Below are positions 33,678 through 41,247 of a DNA stretch of 64,000 nt, in pieces. The DNA lies in contig NZ_CP044507.1 of the NCBI RefSeq assembly GCF_008831505.1, positions 1,302,001 through 1,366,000 of the forward strand, in the 5' to 3' direction. The position numbers were made by a program, and so were the translations under genes. Origin of the DNA: Chryseobacterium sp. Its GTDB lineage: Bacteria; Bacteroidota; Bacteroidia; Flavobacteriales; Weeksellaceae. A model generated the notes under the pieces. It saw nothing but the letters and a program-made list of their open reading frames with translations, ran no database searches and had not been told where the DNA came from. Position 1 is the stretch's first letter. The number at the start of each line of letters is the position of its first letter.

Positions 33678-36242
33678 TCAGGAAAATATCTCCAAAAATA
33701 TCATATATTTCTATCTTCTGCAACCGTTGTCCTTTTTCTCTATGCCTGCAGCACTACGCGCAAAGTGCCGGATGGTGAATACCTTCTCACAAAAAACAAC
33801 TTCCGGTACGACGGGCCGGAAGTCCTGGCAAATGAACTGCCGGACTATGTGACCCAAAAACCAAATAAAAAGCAGCTGCTTTTCTTTCCTGCGGGTTTGT
33901 GGATGTATAACCTGGCCGATCCTAAATACGATACCATCCTGAATGAATACATGACCTACCCTTCTGACATGAGGGATCAGAAACTCAGGGATTCCCTGTT
34001 CATCAAATATGGTCATCCGGAATATGTGGGACGAAACCTTTTTATGAACCGTTTCTTTCATAATGTCGGGCAGCCACCGGTTATCCTGGACCCCAGTAAA
34101 AGTGAAAGCAGTGCCAATTCCATACGCAAAAGGTTAGTGTACCGCGGTTACTGGGATGCTGAGACTGCCTACAGTCACGATTTGGATTCGGCTGCTAAAA
34201 AGGCACAGGTCAATTATCTGATCACTCCAAAAGATGCCACGAAGATCAGTGAATATTATTACGATATCCCGGACGCCAGGATAAAATCCATCTACGAAGA
34301 AAACCTTACCGCCAGCACTATACGGTCCCGGACTACCCTGGATCAGGAAAAACTGGAAGCCGAAGTAAAGAGGATTAACGATCTGATGCGCAGCCGCGGT
34401 TATTATCAGTTCAACAGTTCCGGCCAGGAGATTTTCTTTATGGCAGATACCCTGAGCAGCCGAAAAAATGTACCGGTTACCATGGAAATACATAAAGATT
34501 CCTTGGATACCCCCTATAAAACCGCGACCATCGGTAATATTGATGTTGCAGTGGTTGAAAATGCAAATGATTTCCCTCAGAATACCGTTAAAGATTCATT
34601 GCGGGGCATCCGTTTCCATATGCTTGACGATCAGTTTAAAAGCAGCGCCCTGTGGCGTGCTGTAATCCTGAGAAACGGTGACCTTTACGACCAGAAAAAT
34701 CTGGACCTTACAAGACGGAACTTCCAGGCAATGAACAATTTCAGCCTCATCAAGGCCCGTGACTCCCTGCGCCGTGGCGGAACTGCAGCACCTAACGACA
34801 GCATTGTGGATGTCCTTTATCTCCTTAAACCACTGCCTAAATATGAACTGAAAGTAGCGGCTGACCTTAACTATTCCCAACTGCTTAATCTGGCTGCCTC
34901 GCCTTCTGTGGACCTTACTACGAGAAACCTTTTTGGTGGTGCTGAAAACCTGAACACTTCGGTGTCCTGGATTGCAGGCCGTGTGCGCAACTCCAAGGAT
35001 CTGGATACCCGTGTGTGGGCGCACGAATTTTCCGCAAATGCTAATTTAAGTTTCCCCAGACTGCTTTTGCCCTTCAGTTATTATAAACTGATTCCGAAAC
35101 GGTACTCACCGTCCACATCCGTCAGTTTGGGGGCCTCATTCCAGAAAAACATAGGTATGGACCGTGTAAACTTCAATACGGGCCTTAATTATTTTGCAAA
35201 CGTCAATGACGTGATTTCACACCGCCTCACCATCTTCAATACGCAGCTCAGTCTTACCCGAAATAAAGATCGGTATTACGAATACTTCCCACGTGATGGT
35301 GATGTCAGAAACTTCGTGTTCCAGAAATATTCGCCCTCACTTTACACCCAGTTTGAGCAGGGTGAGATTTCATCAGATGAATTTTCAGCAATCATCCTGA
35401 ACGATCAGGCCTTTGTAAATTCATTGTCGCCCGACGAACTGAACACTTATAACACTTTCAGACAATCACTTGTCAACAAGGACAGACAAACGCAGGATGT
35501 CCTCATTTCATCATTCATCTACAACTTCATTTATAATGAAATAGGGAAAAAGGAATTTGAAAATCCGTTCTACTTTAATGGGAAAGTCGAAGTTGCCGGA
35601 AATTTACTAAGTCTGGTTGCCGGAACCGAAGCCGAAAAAGGCATTACGACGGGACAGCAGAAAACGCTTTTCAAACTTCCTCTTTCTCAGTTTGTGAAAT
35701 TTGATATAGATGTTCGTAAATACCTGACTTTTGGCAAGCAAACACTCGCCATGCGGCAGTTTGTGGGATTGGGAGTTCCTTATGGTAACTCCAACCAGAT
35801 GCCGTTTGTAAGGTCTTACTTTAACGGTGGTTCCAACGACATCCGAGCGTGGCGTCCTTTCGGTGGTCTGGGACCCGCCGATTCACAGCTTGATGAGCGC
35901 ATCCGTACTTTTGTAATGGGCAATGTAAAGCTTACCTCAAGCGTGGAGTACCGCCTGCCGCTTACCGAAATGTATGAGGTTGCTGTATTTACAGATGCAG
36001 GAAATATCTGGAGCCTGAAGAATACCGGATTTGGTGATCAGTTTAAATTCAGCAAATTCCTGAAGCAGATGGGTGTAGGAAGCGGCTTGGGTCTTAGGAT
36101 CAATGTGGCGTATATCACAGCCCGCATCGATCTTGCATATAAAATCTATGACCCGAATAAGCCTGAAGGCGACCGCTGGAGATTCAACAAGATACAGCCG
36201 CTGAAACCTACGTTGAACTTTGCATTCGGTTATCCGTTCTAA
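33663..36242 (+). CDS. tamL: TamL: lipoprotein of the translocation and assembly module (Omp85 family)
   Basis: An 859-aa protein with a lipoprotein signal (VVLFLYACSTTRKVP, lipidated Cys about residue 29), POTRA-like repeats (about 150-420), and a C-terminal Omp85 barrel that ends FAFGYPF. The barrel contains RSYFNGGSNDIRAWRPFG, matching the conserved Omp85 loop (VRGF/IRAW-type), and YITARIDLAYKIYDPNKPEG near the end. TamL replaces TamA in Bacteroidota and works with TamB, which is not in this window. The start overlaps the divergent methyltransferase gene by 15 nt. Confidence 0.9.
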   Translation: MSRNHSGKYLQKYHIFLSSATVVLFLYACSTTRKVPDGEYLLTKNNFRYDGPEVLANELPDYVTQKPNKKQLLFFPAGLWMYNLADPKYDTILNEYMTYPSDMRDQKLRDSLFIKYGHPEYVGRNLFMNRFFHNVGQPPVILDPSKSESSANSIRKRLVYRGYWDAETAYSHDLDSAAKKAQVNYLITPKDATKISEYYYDIPDARIKSIYEENLTASTIRSRTTLDQEKLEAEVKRINDLMRSRGYYQFNSSGQEIFFMADTLSSRKNVPVTMEIHKDSLDTPYKTATIGNIDVAVVENANDFPQNTVKDSLRGIRFHMLDDQFKSSALWRAVILRNGDLYDQKNLDLTRRNFQAMNNFSLIKARDSLRRGGTAAPNDSIVDVLYLLKPLPKYELKVAADLNYSQLLNLAASPSVDLTTRNLFGGAENLNTSVSWIAGRVRNSKDLDTRVWAHEFSANANLSFPRLLLPFSYYKLIPKRYSPSTSVSLGASFQKNIGMDRVNFNTGLNYFANVNDVISHRLTIFNTQLSLTRNKDRYYEYFPRDGDVRNFVFQKYSPSLYTQFEQGEISSDEFSAIILNDQAFVNSLSPDELNTYNTFRQSLVNKDRQTQDVLISSFIYNFIYNEIGKKEFENPFYFNGKVEVAGNLLSLVAGTEAEKGITTGQQKTLFKLPLSQFVKFDIDVRKYLTFGKQTLAMRQFVGLGVPYGNSNQMPFVRSYFNGGSNDIRAWRPFGGLGPADSQLDERIRTFVMGNVKLTSSVEYRLPLTEMYEVAVFTDAGNIWSLKNTGFGDQFKFSKFLKQMGVGSGLGLRINVAYITARIDLAYKIYDPNKPEGDRWRFNKIQPLKPTLNFAFGYPF
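33693..33723 (-). promoter_or_regulatory. Promoter of the TrmH-type gene, inside tamL
   Basis: On the minus strand TTG (33721-33723), a 20-nt spacer and TATTTTTG (33693-33700); it lies in codons 11-21 of tamL. Confidence 0.55.
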
Positions 36243-36247
36243 GTGAT

Positions 36248-36868
36248 TTATTCCGGAGAAATTCCCAGAATAAAGTAAACGACAGCCAAAACGCGTGCAA
36301 GCACCTCCCGGGACTGGTTCCGGTAATAGCTTTCGGGCCGGGAAACGTCCTGGGCATCAAACCCGAGCGCGTTAAGGTTGTTGTTTCGGGCAAAGAAAAG
36401 CGCCCTAAGGTTATGGAAACCCTGGGACACAATGATCACATCATTCACCTTGTAAACATCTTTGCATCTGATAATGCTTCGGTGTGTATTATAACCTTTC
36501 GGGTCTTCAGTGATAATCTTTTCCGGAACTCCGCCTTCGTAGACAAGAAACCGTTTCATTGCTGCCGGCTCATCATACCCTTTACTCTTTTCGCCGCTTA
36601 CAATAATTTTTTTCACCTTACCGTGATGATAAAGGAGCGCTGTAGCATCCATACGTTTTAAAAAATATGGATTTGCGGCGCCCGATTTCATTTTGGGCGA
36701 AGTTCCCAGTACGAGGGCCGTTTCACGGGGCGGAACCTTTGAGATCCTGTTGAAAGTGCGTCCGTCCGTCACCGAGAATACCCAGATATTAGCCAGTATC
36801 ATCAGCAGAATCCCAACCTCCACGAGGGAAAAGAAAGTTCGCAATATGTTCAGGATTCTGCTCAACAT
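36248..36868 (-). CDS. SanA/YdcF-family (DUF218) membrane-anchored protein
   Basis: A 206-aa protein with one N-terminal membrane helix (about 13-33) and a DUF218 domain: ALVLGTSPKM, IIVSGEKSKGYDEPAAMKRF, and VIIVSQGFHNLRALFFARNN. SanA, the vancomycin-sensitivity protein of enterobacteria, has the same layout and affects envelope permeability. Converges on tamL with only 5 nt between stops. The PaaE-like gene lies 13 nt upstream, so they may be cotranscribed. Confidence 0.88.
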   Translation of the reverse strand: MLSRILNILRTFFSLVEVGILLMILANIWVFSVTDGRTFNRISKVPPRETALVLGTSPKMKSGAANPYFLKRMDATALLYHHGKVKKIIVSGEKSKGYDEPAAMKRFLVYEGGVPEKIITEDPKGYNTHRSIIRCKDVYKVNDVIIVSQGFHNLRALFFARNNNLNALGFDAQDVSRPESYYRNQSREVLARVLAVVYFILGISPE

Positions 36869-36881
36869 TCAGGTGCTAGGT

Positions 36882-38018
36882 CTATGCTAACGGGGTTTCA
36901 AAATCAAAATTGAGTGCTATTTTTCTGCTCAGTGGTACAGCCATACAGGCTAGAATTTTACCGGACTGCTCCTCCTTTTCTGTCAGATATTCATTTTCCA
37001 GCAAATCGACTTCCCCTTCTTCAAGTGAACAGATACAGCTGCCGCAGATTCCCGATTTGCAGGAATAAGGTACCGGAAAACCCTGTATGAGCAGCTGTTG
37101 CAGTATTCTTGTCCGGTTATCAGGCAAATGAGTACTGTAGGTACGCCGGTTCATACGGAATTGAAGGTCAATGTCTTCAACCAGCGGAAAATCCTTTTCC
37201 TGAGGATAAATATCCTCATTATACTCTTCGAAAAGTTCAAAATGAATATTTCTTTTCTGTATCCCGTTTTGGTAACAGGCGTTGGCAAGAGCTTTTATCA
37301 TTTCTCCTTTACCGCAAATAAGGACTTCATCCACGGCGTCCCAAATGGTGCTTTCTTCATCGGTATCATCAAGATGTAAGATCTGGTTGATGATCAGTTT
37401 CAGTTTATGCTCATCCAGCCGGCCTTTAAAAAGATTGTCCGCCGTCTGTTCCTGCGAAAAGAAATAAAAGACCTGCAGCCTGCCGCCAGATTGTTTTGCA
37501 AGAGAATCAAGTTCGTCCCGAAAGGCAATTTCTTCCGTGCGTCGGTTACCGTAGAAAAGAAAAAGTCTTGTACGTGGTTCCGTATAGAGGATATTTTTAA
37601 AATGACTGAGTAAAGGTGTGATGCCAATGCCACCCGCAAATCCGATGACAGTACGGAACTCATGTGGTTTGGAAGTCAGGGTGAATCTCCCCATGGGTTC
37701 GGAGACTTCCATTTCGTCACCTTCTTCATACTGTTCAAAAAGATCTTTGGTAGAACTGTCTTCAGAGTTGATTTTTATGCCAAGTGCCAGATCTGGCTCG
37801 TGCGGTGCCGAAGTCATGGAAAAATCGTTGATGAAATCCTGCTCGTTATGCCGGTACTTCAGAGTTACATACTGACCGGACCGATAGCGGAAATTCTCCT
37901 TCAGATGGGCAGGAACTGTAAACTCCAGCGCAAAGACCGAATTGGTCAGTTGCCGCTTTTTCTTTATTTTTAGCCGGTGAAAATCATAGTGCCTGGCGTA
38001 AGGTGATTGGTTTTCCAT
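36882..38018 (-). CDS. PaaE-like oxidoreductase (FAD, NAD(P), plant-type 2Fe-2S)
   Basis: A 378-aa protein in three domains. The FAD-binding barrel (about 15-120) has YRSGQYVTLKY and NDFSMTSAP in place of the usual RxYS. The NAD(P)-binding domain has VIGFAGGIGITPLLSHFKN. The C-terminal ferredoxin domain has a C-x4-C-x2-C cluster in YSCKSGICGSCICS plus a late Cys in LACMA. It passes electrons from NAD(P)H to an oxygenase or desaturase. No paaABCD genes are nearby, so phenylacetate degradation is not supported. A TATTTTTG box (38029-38036, minus) is a candidate -7 element. Confidence 0.88.
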   Translation of the reverse strand: MENQSPYARHYDFHRLKIKKKRQLTNSVFALEFTVPAHLKENFRYRSGQYVTLKYRHNEQDFINDFSMTSAPHEPDLALGIKINSEDSSTKDLFEQYEEGDEMEVSEPMGRFTLTSKPHEFRTVIGFAGGIGITPLLSHFKNILYTEPRTRLFLFYGNRRTEEIAFRDELDSLAKQSGGRLQVFYFFSQEQTADNLFKGRLDEHKLKLIINQILHLDDTDEESTIWDAVDEVLICGKGEMIKALANACYQNGIQKRNIHFELFEEYNEDIYPQEKDFPLVEDIDLQFRMNRRTYSTHLPDNRTRILQQLLIQGFPVPYSCKSGICGSCICSLEEGEVDLLENEYLTEKEEQSGKILACMAVPLSRKIALNFDFETPLA

Positions 38019-38047
38019 AATCTATATCCAAAAATAGTAAAAAAATT

Positions 38048-38608
38048 ATGAAGAAGTTAGTTGTGATGGTGGTTTTGGCAGTATCCGTTTCGTCCTGTAA
38101 TAAAAAAGAGCCCGTAGCAGACAATATTGATTATTCTGAAGACAGCATTACTGTACCGGAGACCAACGAACCGGCATTAATCTATAATCCTGTTGAATAT
38201 AGCCCTGCACAGATCTCAGACTTCCTGGCGGAAAAGGACAATGACACCCTCTATGTAACCAATTTCTTCGCTACCTGGTGCGCACCCTGCATGAGGGAAA
38301 TGCCTCATTTCAAAGAAAAAATGCAGGAGTTGAAGGGACAGCCCGTAAAGTTCACCTTCGTGAGCCTAGACCAGAAGACCGACTGGCCTACGGACGTGAA
38401 GAATTTTGCTGAAGTGAACGGCCTTACCGAGAATGTAGTTCTGCTGGACGGCAGCCTGCTTCAGGAGGATTTTTTCAGCAGTAATTTCAAAAACTGGGAC
38501 GGCAGCGGAATCCCTTTTACCTTTATGCGCAAGCGCGGCCAGACCGACGAGTATATGAGTATGATGACTAAAGAACAGCTGGATACCAAGATTAACTCAT
38601 TTAAGTAA
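38048..38608 (+). CDS. TlpA-like thioredoxin-fold lipoprotein
   Basis: A 186-aa protein with a lipoprotein signal (VVLAVSVSSC, lipidated Cys17) and a thioredoxin domain with the redox motif FFATWCAPCMREMPHF (C78/C81). Such periplasmic lipoproteins reduce or repair disulfides and may support cytochrome maturation. It is monocistronic, with its own terminator, and divergent from the PaaE-like gene. Confidence 0.88.
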   Translation: MKKLVVMVVLAVSVSSCNKKEPVADNIDYSEDSITVPETNEPALIYNPVEYSPAQISDFLAEKDNDTLYVTNFFATWCAPCMREMPHFKEKMQELKGQPVKFTFVSLDQKTDWPTDVKNFAEVNGLTENVVLLDGSLLQEDFFSSNFKNWDGSGIPFTFMRKRGQTDEYMSMMTKEQLDTKINSFK

Positions 38609-38616
38609 AGCAGATT

Positions 38617-38646
38617 CCGGGCATTGTTTCAGTTGCCCGGTTTTTT
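38617..38646 (+). terminator. Intrinsic terminator of the TlpA-like gene
   Basis: Stem CCGGGCA / TGCCCGG (38617-38623 and 38634-38640) with a 10-nt loop, followed by six T. It ends 8 nt before the next ATG, so the transporter gene needs read-through or a promoter inside the hairpin region. Confidence 0.85.
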
Positions 38647-38654
38647 ACAGATAT

Positions 38655-39629
38655 ATGTTCCGTTTCAGCAACCTTTGCATCATTATCATTTCGGGTATCC
38701 TGATTTCCGCCGTAATCAACCTGAACATCGGCTATATTGATCTGGAATTATCCGATTTTATTAATCCTGATGCTTCAAATGCGCAGATCGCGCAGTTACG
38801 CATCAACAGAGTAATAGCCATGCTGCTTGCCGGTATTTCCATTCCCACATCGGGATTCCTGCTGCAGGAATACTTTCAGAATCCGCTGGCCGGACCGTCA
38901 GTTTTGGGTATTACGTCAGTGGCCAGTTTAAGTGTAGCCTTCTATATATTTCTATCCCGGGATTACCTCATTCCGGAATTCCTGCAGAACAGTTTCATCA
39001 GTATCTCTGCAATTGGCGGAAGTTTACTGCTGATGTTTGTTCTTTTGGCATTCAGCACGCGCTTTACCGACAAATCTTTCCTTATTATTTTTGGATTTCT
39101 GATTTCCGCCCTCGCAGGTGCGGTGGTGTCCGTACTTCAGCTTTACGCTGAAAATGAAAGCCTGAAAAGTTATATCCTTTGGAGTTTTGGCGCCAACAGT
39201 CAGGTGTCATCGCAGCAACTATGGGTGCTGGCAGGAATTGTCCTAATTGGCCTGGCATTAAGCTTCCAGTCTGTAAAACCACTTATAGGCAATGCGCTGG
39301 GCAGTGCCTATGCAAAAAGTTTTGGCGTGAACCTTGGCAGGCTCAAACTGCTCATCATTGTAGGCTCTTCCCTGCTGTCGGCTTCGGTTACCGCCTTTTT
39401 GGGACCCATCCTTTTTATCGGCATTGTGGTTCCGCATTTCAGCCGGATGATCTATAACCCTTCCCGGCTTTGGCAGCAGTGGATCCTTAATATGATTTTG
39501 GGAATTTTGGTGATGTCCGTATTTTCAATCGCCTCAGAACTCACCCTTTTTCCGCTGAATGTAATCACCTCCCTGTTTGGAATTCCTGTTATTCTGCTGA
39601 TGCTGATGAATAAAAAAATAACAAGTTAA
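38655..39629 (+). CDS. FecCD-type iron/cobalamin ABC permease
   Basis: A 324-aa, about nine-helix permease of the FecCD family: RINRVIAMLLAGISIPTSGF, LLQEYFQNPLAGPSVLGI and FLGPILFIGIVVPHFSRMIY are the core signatures. It moves iron-chelates, haem or B12 across the inner membrane. The ATPase gene follows 29 nt later. No periplasmic binding protein is present, so it is a partial transport locus; the binding protein may lie elsewhere. Confidence 0.9.
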   Translation: MFRFSNLCIIIISGILISAVINLNIGYIDLELSDFINPDASNAQIAQLRINRVIAMLLAGISIPTSGFLLQEYFQNPLAGPSVLGITSVASLSVAFYIFLSRDYLIPEFLQNSFISISAIGGSLLLMFVLLAFSTRFTDKSFLIIFGFLISALAGAVVSVLQLYAENESLKSYILWSFGANSQVSSQQLWVLAGIVLIGLALSFQSVKPLIGNALGSAYAKSFGVNLGRLKLLIIVGSSLLSASVTAFLGPILFIGIVVPHFSRMIYNPSRLWQQWILNMILGILVMSVFSIASELTLFPLNVITSLFGIPVILLMLMNKKITS

Positions 39630-39658
39630 TCCGAACAACAAAAAACCAAAAATTATTT

Positions 39659-40582
39659 ATGTTTCTTCAGCTCGATAACTGTACAGTAGGCTATAAAACC
39701 CCGTTACTAAATGAGGTAACTGCTGAACTTGAGCTGGGCGAAATCTGTCTGCTTATCGGCAATAACGGTGTGGGAAAAACCACACTTATTAAAAGCATTT
39801 TGAATCAGACTCCCTTACTTGGCGGAGACATTCTGCTGGACAAGAGGAGTGTCAGATCTTTTTCAAAGCGGGAGTTGGCTGAGAAGGTTGCCGTTGTATT
39901 CTCAAAATCCCGTGTGCCGTCAAATTTTACGCTATCTGATCTTATTGCATTTGGTAAATACATACACTACCCTTATTATTTTGAATTAACAAAAGAAGAT
40001 CAAGCTGAAGTGAATCAAATCATTGACAGTCTCCAGTTGGCACAATACCGCAATTTTCCCTTGCAGAGACTTTCGGACGGCAACCTTCAGAAGGCTTTTA
40101 TCGGGCGGGCGCTGGCACAGAATTCACCTATGATTATCCTGGACGAGCCCACCACGCACTTGGATGAGGAAAACAAGATCATCATCCTCAAACTGCTCAG
40201 GAATCTGGCGCGGGAGCATCGGAAACTCATCCTTTTCTCTTCGCATGACTGGCGGCTGGCGAAGGAGTTTGCCGATAAGATGTGGCTGGTACATGCAGGA
40301 CACATGGACAGCGGAATTACCGAAGAAATCCTGCTGAAACATGATGAATTACTGAATCCACAGCTTTTCCATATGAGCTCAGGTTTTGTACCTCCCCAAA
40401 TCATTGCGCCTGCACTTCAAAAGGAAATGCTGTATTCCTACCTTCAGAAAAACTTCAAGGCCGACCTTTCACAATTTCATTTTACATTCTCTGGCTCAAT
40501 TTGGACTGTTTCACATTCAAATAGTCAGGAAAAATGCTCCTCATTTAGCGACATCTCAGCATTTTTAAGAAAACAGCTCTGA
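39659..40582 (+). CDS. ABC transporter ATPase for the FecCD-type permease
   Basis: A 307-aa protein with Walker A LLIGNNGVGKTTLIKSIL, a signature LSDGNLQKAFIGRALAQ in place of the usual LSGGQ, Walker B MIILDEPTTHLDEEN and a switch His in LFSSHDWRL. Its tail of about 60 residues after the core domain is longer than in FecE and contains no known motif. It energises the permease 38655-39629. Confidence 0.9.
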   Translation: MFLQLDNCTVGYKTPLLNEVTAELELGEICLLIGNNGVGKTTLIKSILNQTPLLGGDILLDKRSVRSFSKRELAEKVAVVFSKSRVPSNFTLSDLIAFGKYIHYPYYFELTKEDQAEVNQIIDSLQLAQYRNFPLQRLSDGNLQKAFIGRALAQNSPMIILDEPTTHLDEENKIIILKLLRNLAREHRKLILFSSHDWRLAKEFADKMWLVHAGHMDSGITEEILLKHDELLNPQLFHMSSGFVPPQIIAPALQKEMLYSYLQKNFKADLSQFHFTFSGSIWTVSHSNSQEKCSSFSDISAFLRKQL

Positions 40583-40606
40583 TTTAATATCCTTAGCTTT
40601 CGAATT

Positions 40607-40636
40607 TTGCTGTTTTTAGCGCCATTAATATGTTTG
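40607..40636 (+). promoter_or_regulatory. Candidate upstream promoter of the marR-fad region
   Basis: TTG (40607-40609), a 19-nt spacer and TATGTTTG (40629-40636). An inverted repeat AATATGTT / AACATATT (40627-40634 and 40648-40655) overlaps it. Confidence 0.45.
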
Positions 40637-40688
40637 TCATATAAATTAACATATTGATGTCCAGTTGATTACATATTTTACAAAAATT

Positions 40689-40706
40689 TACTATGCATGC
40701 ATAGTA
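40689..40706. promoter_or_regulatory. 18-bp perfect palindrome, likely operator of the MarR regulator
   Basis: TACTATGCATGCATAGTA is a perfect 18-bp dyad, the size of MarR-family dimer sites. It sits 9 nt upstream of the -7 element TATATTTG (40716-40723), where the -33 element would be, and 40 nt upstream of the marR ATG. Binding would block the promoter. Confidence 0.7.
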
Positions 40707-40715
40707 TATTTTCTT

Positions 40716-40723
40716 TATATTTG
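40716..40723 (+). promoter_or_regulatory. -7 element of the marR promoter
   Basis: TATATTTG matches TAnnTTTG. A TTG is missing at -33 because the palindrome occupies it. Confidence 0.5.
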
Positions 40724-40746
40724 TGTAAAACCACATAAAGGGAGAT

Positions 40747-41205
40747 ATGGAAAACAAGAATATGGAAAAAGTAGAAAATGTAGATCTTATCCTCAAATCT
40801 ACGTGGCTGGCCGTTTCAAAAATGTATTCAGAGCTGGCCAATCTTCATGATGCCACCGCTGTGCAGGCGCTTACACTTCTTAAGATTGACCCTAAGGAAG
40901 GAACCCGCAGCACCAACCTGGGCCCAAAAATGGCCATTGAACCTACCTCGCTTACAAGAATTATTAAACTGCTGGAGGATAATGGGTACATTTATAAGGA
41001 AAAAACGTCCAATGACAAACGCGAAGTCATTATTAAACTCACCGAGAAAGGTCTTCTGAGCCGCAACCTTTCAAAGGAAGCTGTGGTGAACTTCAACAAG
41101 GCAGTGATGGACCGCATTTCACCCGAAAAGATGGATATCTTCAAGGAAGTCATGAGTGACATCCTGATGATTGCCAACAATCTGAATAACAAAAAGCAGC
41201 TGTAA
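40747..41205 (+). CDS. MarR-family regulator of the beta-oxidation operon
   Basis: A 152-aa winged-helix protein with the MarR core: ATAVQALTLLKIDPKEGTRS, TNLGPKMAIEPTSLTRIIKL and the beta-wing YIYKEKTSNDKREVIIKLTE. It is followed 42 nt later by the fadB-type gene and probably represses this operon until an acyl-CoA or similar ligand binds; that role is inference from location. A GGGAG lies 7 nt before the ATG, an unusually good ribosome-binding site here. A palindromic operator (40689-40706) precedes the gene. Confidence 0.88.
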   Translation: MENKNMEKVENVDLILKSTWLAVSKMYSELANLHDATAVQALTLLKIDPKEGTRSTNLGPKMAIEPTSLTRIIKLLEDNGYIYKEKTSNDKREVIIKLTEKGLLSRNLSKEAVVNFNKAVMDRISPEKMDIFKEVMSDILMIANNLNNKKQL

Positions 41206-41247
41206 AAACAGTTGAATCCAAACAGAAGTTACACAAAACAAATTAAT

